A DNA stretch of 10,025 bases, from assembly GCA_020216625.1 (NCBI GenBank), contig JAIUYB010000048.1, positions 1 to 10,025 of the forward strand, in the 5' to 3' direction. Every line of letters begins with the position of its first letter. The stretch's first letter is position 1. The notes under the pieces are model-generated. The model did not search any database. It saw only the letters and a list, made by a program, of their open reading frames with translations, and was not told the DNA's origin. The stretch is from Desulfarculus sp. Lineage in GTDB: Bacteria; Desulfobacterota; Desulfarculia; Desulfarculales; Desulfarculaceae. Made by a program: the position numbers and the translations under genes. Shown here piece after piece: positions 1 through 7,079 of the stretch.

Positions 1-1
1 A

Positions 2-1495
2 GGCCAGGAGGCCATCCTGGCCGGGGATGACCCCGCCGCGATAGGCGGCCGCTTGGCCAGCGAAACCCTGGACCTGATCGCCACGGCCCAGCAAAGACTG
101 CCCCGGACCACCTTCCTGCTCTCCAGCTTTTTCACGCCCCCCCACCAGGGGTTGCCGGGCCTGGAATTCAACACCAGGCATGGCTTGGGCCAAATGGTGG
201 CCGCCTACAACCTTGGCCTGGCCGAGCGGGCGCAATCCGACCCCCAGCTGGTGGTGGTGGACCTGGAGGGGCTCCTGCGTTGGCAGGGCGCGGCGCGCCT
301 GTTTGATGAGCGGCTGTGGATCGTCGGCCGGATCCTTTTTTCCCGGGACGGCGACCAAGCCCTGGCCCGCTGGCTTTTGGCCAGCATCTATCCCCTGTGG
401 GGCGGCGCGCGAAAGGTCCTGGTGCTGGATTTGGACAACACCTTGTGGGGAGGGGTGCTGGGCGAGGAAGGCCCGCGCGACGTCAAGCTGGGGCCAGCGG
501 AGATGGGCCTGGCCTTCCAGGAGTTTCAGCGGGGACTGCTCCAGCTCCATCACCACGGCGTGATCCTGGCCATCAACTCCAAGAACAACCCGCGGGACGT
601 GGAGGAATTGTTCCGGGTCAACCCGCACATGGTCCTCAAGCCCGAACACTTCGCGGTGAAGATGATCAACTGGAGGGACAAGGCCGCCAACATGGCCGAG
701 ATCGCCCGGCGGCTCAACCTGGGGCTGGACAGCTTGGTGTTCCTGGACGACAGCCCCTCCGAGCGAGCCCTGATCCGCCAGGAGCTGCCCATGGTGGCGG
801 TGCCCGAGTTTCCCGCCGATCCCGCCTTGCTCAAGACTTTCCTCTGGGAAGTGGCGCTGGATCATTTCAACCGGGTGAGTTTGACCAAGGAAGATATTGA
901 CAAGGGTCGGCAGTATCGGATGCGGGGACTCTCGGAGGAGCTGCGTGAAAGCTCGACCAACCTGGAAGAGTTCTTGCGCGGCCTGGAGATGAGGGCCAGG
1001 GTGCGGTTGCTGGAGAGCCAGGACCTGCCGCGCGTGGCCCAACTCACCCAAAAGACCAACCAGTTCAATCTCACCACGCGCCGTTACGGCGAGCCCGAAA
1101 TCCTGGTCATGCAACAGGACGGCCGCCACCGGATATTCACCCTGGAGTTGGAAGACAAGTTTGGTCACCACGGGTTGGTGGGGGTGCTGATCGCCGAAAA
1201 CCTGCCCGAGCGGGAGACCGAATGGAAGGTGGACACCTTCCTGCTCTCCTGCCGGGTCATTGGGCGCGGGGCCGAGGATTTCATGGTGGCCGCGGTGGGT
1301 GGGTTCCTGCGTGGACTGGGAGCCACCCTCCTAATCGGTGAATACGTGCCCAGCGCCAAAAACGCGCAAGTGGCCGGGCTCTACCCGAGGTTGGGTTTCA
1401 GCCCGCTTCCGGACCAGGAAAGGGCCTGGGTTTTCGACCTTGGGCCCGAAGGACCGCCGTTCCCGGATTGGATCAAGGCGGACCAACTGCCCTAA
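2..1495 (+). CDS. FkbH-like HAD phosphatase/acyl-loading protein with C-terminal GNAT-like domain (5' end outside window)
   Basis: FkbH-family proteins take 1,3-bisphosphoglycerate (or a similar acyl phosphate), remove the phosphate and load the glyceryl-type acyl group onto an acyl carrier protein. The reading frame is open to the left edge. The first possible start inside the window is a TTG at 53, but family members usually have a longer N-terminal SGNH-like region, so the gene very probably begins upstream. Numbering from codon 53, the HAD motif I DLDNTLWGG starts near residue 126, the motif II serine is in INSKNNP near 176, and motif IV FLDDSP has its aspartates near 232-233. The last ~170 residues are GNAT-like and contain SCRVIGRG (Cys near 400). 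This cysteine is a candidate for the acyl-thioester site, which is my inference. The acyl carrier protein gene follows after 47 bases, which fits the expected partner. Family call is firm; the actual substrate is not visible. Confidence 0.92.
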   Translation, partial: GQEAILAGDDPAAIGGRLASETLDLIATAQQRLPRTTFLLSSFFTPPHQGLPGLEFNTRHGLGQMVAAYNLGLAERAQSDPQLVVVDLEGLLRWQGAARLFDERLWIVGRILFSRDGDQALARWLLASIYPLWGGARKVLVLDLDNTLWGGVLGEEGPRDVKLGPAEMGLAFQEFQRGLLQLHHHGVILAINSKNNPRDVEELFRVNPHMVLKPEHFAVKMINWRDKAANMAEIARRLNLGLDSLVFLDDSPSERALIRQELPMVAVPEFPADPALLKTFLWEVALDHFNRVSLTKEDIDKGRQYRMRGLSEELRESSTNLEEFLRGLEMRARVRLLESQDLPRVAQLTQKTNQFNLTTRRYGEPEILVMQQDGRHRIFTLELEDKFGHHGLVGVLIAENLPERETEWKVDTFLLSCRVIGRGAEDFMVAAVGGFLRGLGATLLIGEYVPSAKNAQVAGLYPRLGFSPLPDQERAWVFDLGPEGPPFPDWIKADQLP

Positions 1496-1496
1496 C

Positions 1497-1509
1497 GCCC
1501 CGGCGGGGC
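1497..1509 (+). other. Short GC hairpin right after the FkbH-like stop codon
   Basis: GCCCC and GGGGC form a perfect 5-bp stem around a GGC loop, beginning two bases after the TAA stop. No T-run follows, so it is not a classical rho-independent terminator. It could slow ribosomes or RNases between the FkbH-like gene and the carrier protein gene, or be chance in GC-rich DNA. Confidence 0.25.
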
Positions 1510-1542
1510 CTCAACCGACCCATTCCCGGCAAGGTCTGACAC

Positions 1543-1779
1543 ATGCGCGACGAAATCAAGCGGATCATGGCCAGCATATTCAGGATCGAGGCGAGCGAGA
1601 TCGGCGATGACGCCAAGATCAACAAGGTGCGCAACTGGGACTCCCTGGGTCACATCACCCTGATGCTGGCCCTGGAGGATCATTTCAAGGTGCGCATTTC
1701 CTCGGACAACATCATGAAGCTCCAGTCTCTGGAGGCCATTGAAAGGTTCCTGGCCCAACCCGGCCAACCCGTGGCCTAG
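1543..1779 (+). CDS. Acyl carrier protein
   Basis: A 78-residue protein of standard acyl carrier protein length. It carries a prosthetic 4'-phosphopantetheine arm on which acyl groups are held as thioesters in the cytoplasm. The attachment site is NWDSLGH, with the modified serine at residue 34; the following hydrophobic helix (HITLMLALEDHFKVRIS) and C-terminal helix match the four-helix carrier fold. The start ATG has only a weak upstream AAGG at 1531-1534. It sits between the FkbH-like loader and an acyltransferase-like gene, so it is most likely dedicated to this locus, not the fatty-acid synthase carrier. The housekeeping acpP typically has a DSLD motif and fab neighbours, neither of which is seen here. 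Function as a carrier is near certain; the cargo (glyceryl, lactyl or 3-hydroxyacyl) is inferred from neighbours. Confidence 0.93.
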   Translation: MRDEIKRIMASIFRIEASEIGDDAKINKVRNWDSLGHITLMLALEDHFKVRISSDNIMKLQSLEAIERFLAQPGQPVA

Positions 1780-1793
1780 CGGGTCACCTGCCC

Positions 1794-1799
1794 AGGAGG
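1794..1799 (+). promoter_or_regulatory. Ribosome binding site deciding the start of the tandem-GNAT gene
   Basis: AGGAGG lies 11 bases before the ATG at 1811, with a further AAGGAG closer in. The frame is open further upstream, to a start at 1739 inside the carrier protein gene, but that would make an unlikely low-complexity N-terminus out of frame with the carrier protein. The site supports 1811 as the true start. Confidence 0.7.
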
Positions 1800-1810
1800 G
1801 GACAAGGAGC

Positions 1811-2938
1811 ATGCCTCAGCGGATGTCGATTGACCTGGATTGGTGCGGGACCGAGGACGTTGCCCAGGTTAGGGAGTTGATACAAAGCCATTGGCGCTTC
1901 GACCACATCATGGTTCGCGACCCCGGGCTTTACCCCTGGCAGTTCCGCCACCCCCACCGTTCAGACAGGTTGTCGGCGCTCTTGGCCCATCGAGGCCAGG
2001 AACTGGTGGGGCATCTGGGTTTGGTGCCAGGGGACTTCAACCTGCGCGGGCGGCGGATACCGGCCGCCTGGACCAGCCTGTGGTTCGTGGCCCCCGGGGC
2101 GGAGTCCACCGGGGCGGGGGCCGCCTTGCTGCGCAAGGCCCAGGAAGAGGCCGGGGAGGTGCTGGGATGTCTTCGCTACAACCCGCTCGCCGGGCGCCTC
2201 TACCAAGCCCTGGGTTTTCGCCTATGGCCCGTCACGCCCCGCTGGGTGCGCCTGGGCCAGGACGCGCCTCTGCAAAGCCTGCTGGCCGACTCTCCCCAGC
2301 CCTATCCGCCGGAGTTGGGCCGCCATCTGGCCGCGGCGGCCTGCAATAGGCTCGAAAACCCGCCCCGGGATTTGGAAGTGGTGGATTGGTCCGTGGCCGA
2401 TCCCAGCGCCTGGGACCGGGTGTGGAGGGAAACCCTGGCCCCCGCCCGCCTGGGCGCCTGGCTTGACGCCTGGTTCATCACCTGGCGTTACCTGGACCAC
2501 CCGGTGTTTGATTACCGGGTGCGTCTGGCGCGCCGGGTGGCGGATGGCGCGGTGGTGGGGCTGATGGTCCACCGGGTGCAGGATCTTCCGGGTCGGCCGG
2601 AAAGGGTGCTGCGTCTGCTGGAGTTGGTGGGTGGGGAGCGGGAGGTCCGGGCGCTCTTATGGGATCTTCTCACCTCGGCGCTGGGACCAGACACGGCTTT
2701 CGTGGATTTCCATTGCACCTCGCGCGAGTTGGCTCCCTGGCTGGCCGCGGCGGGATTCGTCCCGGAGGACACGCTGCCCGACCTGCTCCCCAGCCGTTTC
2801 CAACCCCTTGATTTTCGGCGAGAACCCTTGCCGGGGGCGTTATGGACCGCCGCCGGGGTGGCGGGGCCGGATGAGCTTTTGTCCGATCCGGCGTTGTACC
2901 TCACCAGGGGCCAGGGCGATCAGGACCGCCCCAATTGA
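1811..2938 (+). CDS. Tandem GNAT-fold acyltransferase-like protein
   Basis: A 375-residue soluble protein with no signal peptide or membrane segment. The N-terminal half has GNAT features: a strand region ending WTSLWFVAP (about 88-95), then an acyl-CoA/pantetheine-binding-like turn STGAGAALL (about 99-107), and a closing YQALGFRLWP (131-140) typical of the last GNAT strands. The C-terminal half (about 205-335) repeats the layout: WRYLDHP at 225-231 parallels WQFRHPH at 43-49, and LAAAGF at 311-316 parallels YQALGF. The glycine turn is less clear in the second half, so it may be structural only. GNAT proteins move acyl groups from CoA or carrier protein to amines. Placed directly after FkbH-like and carrier protein genes, the simplest role is acylation of an amino sugar from the carrier protein; this is inference. 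The exact family was not recognised. About 110 bases without a gene separate it from the next start. Confidence 0.75.
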   Translation: MPQRMSIDLDWCGTEDVAQVRELIQSHWRFDHIMVRDPGLYPWQFRHPHRSDRLSALLAHRGQELVGHLGLVPGDFNLRGRRIPAAWTSLWFVAPGAESTGAGAALLRKAQEEAGEVLGCLRYNPLAGRLYQALGFRLWPVTPRWVRLGQDAPLQSLLADSPQPYPPELGRHLAAAACNRLENPPRDLEVVDWSVADPSAWDRVWRETLAPARLGAWLDAWFITWRYLDHPVFDYRVRLARRVADGAVVGLMVHRVQDLPGRPERVLRLLELVGGEREVRALLWDLLTSALGPDTAFVDFHCTSRELAPWLAAAGFVPEDTLPDLLPSRFQPLDFRREPLPGALWTAAGVAGPDELLSDPALYLTRGQGDQDRPN

Positions 2939-3051
2939 GATAGGGCCATTGCGCTTCACCCGCATCCGCCCTCTCCGGCGTCAAGGGGCACCGGCCTTCA
3001 TCTGGCCTGGTCCGGCGACGGGCCAACGCCTTGGGCGAGAAAGCTAGCCTT

Positions 3052-4527
3052 ATGGTCATGGGGGAGAACCCGCGCCCAGACCGATATCGGGTGGCCATGG
3101 TGCTGGCCAACTCCTTCGCGGTGCGCAACACCTTGCAAACCCCAGTGCTGAACGAGCTGGCCGCCCGTCCGGACCTGGAGGTGGTGTTCCTGACCCCTTC
3201 GCCCCAGGACCAGGAGCGAATTCACCAAGCCGGAGCGGACAACCTCTCTTGGCGCCTGTTGCATCGCCCGGTGGAGGGCGTGGGCCTGGGCTATGGCGGA
3301 ATCATGGCCCTGGCCTGGCGTCTTTGCCAGCGCCTGGTCATGCGGGCCGCCAGGCCTTGGGCCAGCTTTGGCAATTTGGTGTACCGTTTCAACGAAATCC
3401 AAGGGTTCGTGGGGCACCGGCAGAAAAAGGCGCTGTCGGAGGTTCAACGCGCCCGCGAGGCCAAGGCCGGCAACTACGTGGATCCCTGGCTGGGCCGTCC
3501 CTGGCCGAGGAGCCGGCTGGTGTTGCGCCTGCTTCACTGGTTTTACTACGCCACTTGGTACAGCGAGCCCGCCGTGGAGGCGTTCCTGGACGCGTTCCGA
3601 CCTCACTTGCTGGTGTTGCACCACATCCAATTCGAGAGCATCCGCCCTTACAGCACCGCCGCCCGCCGCCGCCGCCTTTCCACCCTGGGTGTGGTGGCCA
3701 GTTGGGACCAACCCACCACCAAGGGCCCCCTTTGCCCAGGCATGGCTCGCTATGTGGTGCAGAGCCATCAGATGCGCGGCGAGCTGCAGCGATGGCACGG
3801 CGTGGACCCCGGCCGGGTGGAGGTGGTGGGCTGGCCCCAGATGGACTATTACCGGCGGCCCAACCTGCTGCGGCCGCGCCAGGAGTTCCTGGCCGAGTTG
3901 GGCTTGGAGCCTCACCGCCGCCTGGTGCTCCTGGGGGCCAACAGCGCCCGTCTGGGCGCCCATGAACCAGGCATAGCCGCCCACCTGGCCCGGAGCCTGG
4001 GCCGCCTGGCGCCCGCGGGCGACGCCACCCTGATCGTTCGCCCCCATCCCAATGATGGACAATGGCCAGAGCGATTCGGGCAGTTACATGACCCCCCGCG
4101 AGTGGTGGTGCTGCCGGCCGAGTGGGGGCGCTTGGATTTTCTGGCCAATCTGCTGCACCACGCCGCGGTGTTGTTGGCCACGGGGGGCACCATCCACCTG
4201 GACGCCGTGGCCCTGGACACCTGCGCGGTGGCCATCGGCTTCGCCGACGGCCAGGGGGGAGAACGCGACGGCCAAGTCCGGCGTTGGTATGAGATGGACC
4301 ACTACCAGCCGGTGGTGAAGAGCGGAGGCGTCCGGTTGGTGTCGAGCTTCGAGGAACTGGATCAGGCGGTCAAAACCTACCTGGACGATCCCACCACCGA
4401 CGCGGAAGGTCGCCAGCGTTGCCGCCAGGAGCAGTTGGAGCCCCTGGACGGCCAGTCCTCGGCGCGCCTGGTGAACTTGATCGCCACCGAGGCCCAACGA
4501 GCGGCCGGAGGGCGCCAACATGCCTGA
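3052..4527 (+). CDS. GT-B-type glycosyltransferase / glycerophosphotransferase-like protein
   Basis: A 491-residue protein without signal peptide or clear membrane helices. The order of elements fits a GT-B fold with two Rossmann-like halves: an N-terminal strand YRVAMVLANSF followed by an alternating strand/helix half; a mid-region beginning VVASWDQPTTKGP near residue 214 and ending VEVVGWPQMDYY; then IVRPHPND near 328 and LLATGGTIHLDAVALD near 373-389. This last stretch corresponds to the nucleotide-binding C-terminal segment of UDP-sugar or CDP-glycerol transferases. It probably adds a sugar or glycerol phosphate to a glycan at the inner face of the membrane. A TTG at 3031 and ATGs at 3052 and 3058 are possible starts; I chose 3052 because GAGAAAG lies 8 bases upstream. 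The stop overlaps the next start by 8 bases, suggesting translational coupling. Donor and acceptor cannot be told from sequence; a sugar-nucleotide 2-epimerase relative is a less likely alternative. Confidence 0.7.
   Translation: MVMGENPRPDRYRVAMVLANSFAVRNTLQTPVLNELAARPDLEVVFLTPSPQDQERIHQAGADNLSWRLLHRPVEGVGLGYGGIMALAWRLCQRLVMRAARPWASFGNLVYRFNEIQGFVGHRQKKALSEVQRAREAKAGNYVDPWLGRPWPRSRLVLRLLHWFYYATWYSEPAVEAFLDAFRPHLLVLHHIQFESIRPYSTAARRRRLSTLGVVASWDQPTTKGPLCPGMARYVVQSHQMRGELQRWHGVDPGRVEVVGWPQMDYYRRPNLLRPRQEFLAELGLEPHRRLVLLGANSARLGAHEPGIAAHLARSLGRLAPAGDATLIVRPHPNDGQWPERFGQLHDPPRVVVLPAEWGRLDFLANLLHHAAVLLATGGTIHLDAVALDTCAVAIGFADGQGGERDGQVRRWYEMDHYQPVVKSGGVRLVSSFEELDQAVKTYLDDPTTDAEGRQRCRQEQLEPLDGQSSARLVNLIATEAQRAAGGRQHA
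4507..4512 (+). promoter_or_regulatory. Ribosome binding site for the MaoC-SDR fusion gene
   Basis: GGAGGG lies 7 bases before the ATG at 4520, inside the last codons of the glycosyltransferase-like gene. It is one of the strongest sites in the left block and supports this start despite the 8-base gene overlap. Confidence 0.7.
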
Positions 4528-5983
4528 GATGTCTTTTTTCCCGCCACCCGCCCGCGAGGCGATCCGACGCACCTTCGGCATGGAGGACCAGGAGAGATTC
4601 GCCCGGCTCTCCGGCGATCGCAATCCGCTTCACCTGGACCCCTTGCTGGCGCGCCGTTTGATGTTCGGCCAGCCGGTGGTGCATGGCGTTCATCTGCTCC
4701 TGTGGTCCCTGGACCGCTGCCTGTCCGGCGGGGAGCCCCGCCTTGCCCTGCATGACCTCCGCGTTGATTTCCGGCGACATCTGGGGTTGGGGAAGGAGGT
4801 GGTTTGCCGGGTGGGTTGGCCAGCGCCCGACCGGATGGAGGTGGAACTGGAGGCCGAGGGGGCGCCGGTGGCCTGGTGGGAGGCCAGGGTTGGGCCGTCC
4901 AGCCGCCAGCCCGGGGAGCCCCTGCCGCCATTGCCCGAGGAGGGCGGGTGTCGCGAGTTGAGCGGCGAGGAAGCCTGCCAGGCCCAGGGCAGGCTGGATC
5001 TGGGATTGGACCTTGAGCTGCTCAAGGCCATGTTTCCCACCTTGGCGACGATCTTGCCCGCCTGGCAGGTGGCGGCGCTCCTGGCCACCACCCGGCTGGT
5101 GGGCATGCGCTGCCCTGGGTTGCACTCGGTCTACTCGGGGCTGGAATTGACCTTCGACCCACTCCCCGGTCAGGGGGCGCGCTGGCTGGCCTACCGGGTA
5201 TCCCGGCACGAGCCTGTCTTTTCCCTTCTGTGGCTGGCGGTGGAGGGCCAAGGGGTGCGGGGCGTGGTCAAGACCTTCCTGCGCCCCCAACCCCGGCGGC
5301 AGGCCGACATGGACCGGATCGGCCAGGTGGTCCCGCCTGGCGCGTTCCGAGGCTGGCGGGCGTTGGTGATCGGAGGCTCCCGGGGTTTGGGGGAGGTGGC
5401 GGCCAAACTCCTGGCCGCCGGCGGGGCGCGGGTCGCCCTTACTTATCACCAGGGGCGCGAGGACGCCCAACGCGTGGTGGAGGCCATCACTCAAAGCGGC
5501 GGCAAGGCGCGCTGCCTAGCCTGGGACGTGCTGGCCGGACCGGAGAGCGCTTTGGCGGAATTGGGGGACGAAAGAATCGACTGCCTTTGCTATTTCGCCA
5601 CGCCATTCATAGCCAAGGGCCCGGGCGCGGGGTTTTCCGCCAAGGCGTTCAGGGTGTTCTGCGATTACTATGTCACCGGCTTCCTGCAAACGGTCCAGGC
5701 CGTGCTGCCCCTGGCCACCACGGGTCTCAGGGTGCTATATCCCTCCAGCGTGGCCTGCGAGGACATCCCGGCCGACATGTATGAATATGCCGCGGCCAAG
5801 CTGGCCGGCGAAGGCGTTTGCCAGTTCCTGCAGAAAGCCCACCCCGAGACCTTGCGCCTCTGGGCTCCTCGTCTGCCCAGGCTGGCCACCGATCAACTGC
5901 CCACCTTCCTACCCGTGGAGAGCGAAGATCCGGTTGACTATTGCCTGGAAGCCCTGCGCAGGCTGGGAGACATGGCCTTCTAA
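4520..5983 (+). CDS. MaoC-type double-hotdog hydratase/dehydratase fused to an SDR ketoreductase
   Basis: A 487-residue fusion. Residues ~20-125 form a MaoC-type hotdog with the hydratase-2 signature FARLSGDRNPLHLD; D33, N35 and H38 are the expected active-site positions. Residues ~150-258 look like a second hotdog half lacking that motif, as in double-hotdog enzymes. Residues ~278-487 are a short-chain dehydrogenase/reductase: the cofactor turn GGSRGLGE at 285-292, catalytic serine at 409 or 410 in YPSSVA, and YAAAK with Tyr423 and Lys427. MaoC proteins hydrate enoyl or dehydrate (R)-3-hydroxyacyl thioesters, and SDR domains interconvert 3-keto and 3-hydroxyacyl thioesters. Together they would set the oxidation state and stereochemistry of a short acyl group, plausibly on the neighbouring carrier protein (inference). 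No ketosynthase or enoyl reductase is visible, so full chain extension is not implied. The SDR part is somewhat short at its C-terminus but keeps the catalytic residues. A gap of 130 bases follows, with no supported gene. Confidence 0.85.
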   Translation: MPEMSFFPPPAREAIRRTFGMEDQERFARLSGDRNPLHLDPLLARRLMFGQPVVHGVHLLLWSLDRCLSGGEPRLALHDLRVDFRRHLGLGKEVVCRVGWPAPDRMEVELEAEGAPVAWWEARVGPSSRQPGEPLPPLPEEGGCRELSGEEACQAQGRLDLGLDLELLKAMFPTLATILPAWQVAALLATTRLVGMRCPGLHSVYSGLELTFDPLPGQGARWLAYRVSRHEPVFSLLWLAVEGQGVRGVVKTFLRPQPRRQADMDRIGQVVPPGAFRGWRALVIGGSRGLGEVAAKLLAAGGARVALTYHQGREDAQRVVEAITQSGGKARCLAWDVLAGPESALAELGDERIDCLCYFATPFIAKGPGAGFSAKAFRVFCDYYVTGFLQTVQAVLPLATTGLRVLYPSSVACEDIPADMYEYAAAKLAGEGVCQFLQKAHPETLRLWAPRLPRLATDQLPTFLPVESEDPVDYCLEALRRLGDMAF

Positions 5984-6113
5984 GCCAGGCGGGCTTGGGG
6001 ATCGGTGCTGATGATGCAAAAACCGCGGGGCTCTGACCAAGTCGGCGGCGACGGAGACGGAAAGGCCCTATCGGCCAGGCTGCGCCATCACTCTATTACT
6101 TAGGCTATATCCC

Positions 6114-7079
6114 ATGCTGCTGATCATCACCTATCACCATGTCGGCCATGAAGACGCCTGGCCCCTGGGCGGCATCTATCCCGTATCGCCCGAGCGAATC
6201 CGCGAGCAGGTCAACCAACTGGGGCAGGTGTTCGATTTCATCGGGCAAAACGACCTTGTGGCCGCCTTGCATGGGGAGCGCGATCTGCCGGAACGAGCTT
6301 GCCTGATCACCTTCGACGATGGATTGGCCCAGCAGTACGACCTGGCCTTGCCGGTGCTGGACAGCCTTGGTGCGCCGGCGGTTTTTTTCGTGTGCGGCCA
6401 GCCCTTGCGCGAGGGCAAGGTGCTCGATGTCCACAAATTGCAATGGTGCCTGGCCAACATGGCTGCCGGCGATCTTTTGGAGGTTTTGGAGCGCTATTGC
6501 CAAAGCCGCCTGAAAACGCGGCTGGGCGATTTGCTCGCGGAGGCGCCCAAGGGGGCCTATCCCCGCGATGATCCGGGCCTACGGGCCATCAAGTACAATT
6601 TCAACTACCATTTCCGTCCCGCACTGCGCCAGGAACTGCTGGCGGCCGTCTTCGACAGCCTGGTGGAGGATGAGACGGCCTTCGCCGAAAGTCTCTACAT
6701 GAATCGCCAGGCCATCAGCCGCTTGGCCGAACGTGGCTATCTCGGGCTGCACACCTATGCCCACGGACCCTTGGCGGGCCGCAGAGATGATGACATCATC
6801 GCGGACCTTCACTTGAACCGGCTGACCTTGGAAGATGCGGCCGGGATTGCGCTGGGGGAGGTGGGCATGTCCTACCCCTATGGGGGGGCTGTGGCGCTGA
6901 GTCCCGAGGCCGCCAACGCCGCCGCCAGGGGAGGAGTTTCATTCGGGCTGACCACGCAGCGGGGCTTCAACTTCGACCTGAACAACCCCATGGCCATGTT
7001 CCGGATGGACACCAACGACGCTCCTGGGGGCAAGGCTCCGGTCTTCAGCCAACACGCGCTGCCCACGCGGTGGGATTAG
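6114..7079 (+). CDS. Polysaccharide deacetylase (NodB-type), cytoplasmic
   Basis: A 321-residue metal-dependent deacetylase of the NodB homology group, which removes N- or O-acetyl groups from sugars. Seen are motif 1 ITFDDG at 65-70 (Asp68/Asp69), the metal-binding motif 2 HTYAHGPL with His213 and His217, and a motif-3-like SYPYGG at 253-258. The N-terminus LLIITYHHV is the usual first strand of the fold, which fixes the start even though no good ribosome binding site precedes it. Motifs 1 and 2 are about 145 residues apart, much more than the roughly 50 of compact NodB proteins; the extra part is mostly helical (about 100-205). There is no signal peptide or anchor, so it should act in the cytoplasm, for instance on a nucleotide sugar or lipid-linked intermediate. 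It lies 130 bases behind the MaoC-SDR gene, so it may have its own promoter; codon use is looser than in the right block. Substrate unknown. Confidence 0.88.
   Translation: MLLIITYHHVGHEDAWPLGGIYPVSPERIREQVNQLGQVFDFIGQNDLVAALHGERDLPERACLITFDDGLAQQYDLALPVLDSLGAPAVFFVCGQPLREGKVLDVHKLQWCLANMAAGDLLEVLERYCQSRLKTRLGDLLAEAPKGAYPRDDPGLRAIKYNFNYHFRPALRQELLAAVFDSLVEDETAFAESLYMNRQAISRLAERGYLGLHTYAHGPLAGRRDDDIIADLHLNRLTLEDAAGIALGEVGMSYPYGGAVALSPEAANAAARGGVSFGLTTQRGFNFDLNNPMAMFRMDTNDAPGGKAPVFSQHALPTRWD

Noticed and set aside
1739..1810. An upstream extension of the tandem-GNAT protein into the carrier protein gene
   Set aside because: The extra residues read the carrier protein gene out of frame, and a good ribosome binding site precedes the ATG at 1811.
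2990..3011. Imperfect hairpin upstream of the glycosyltransferase-like gene, considered as a terminator
   Set aside because: Only a 4-bp core plus 3 bp across a bulge and no T-tract; not distinguishable from chance in GC-rich DNA.
6011..6103. A 30-codon plus-strand ORF (start MMQKPRG) in the gap before the deacetylase gene
   Set aside because: No convincing ribosome binding site, charged low-complexity sequence and no recognisable feature; more likely chance.
6090..6113. A/T-richer stretch before the deacetylase ATG, considered as a promoter -10 region
   Set aside because: No matching -35 element at a sensible distance, and it lies too close to the start codon to support a call.
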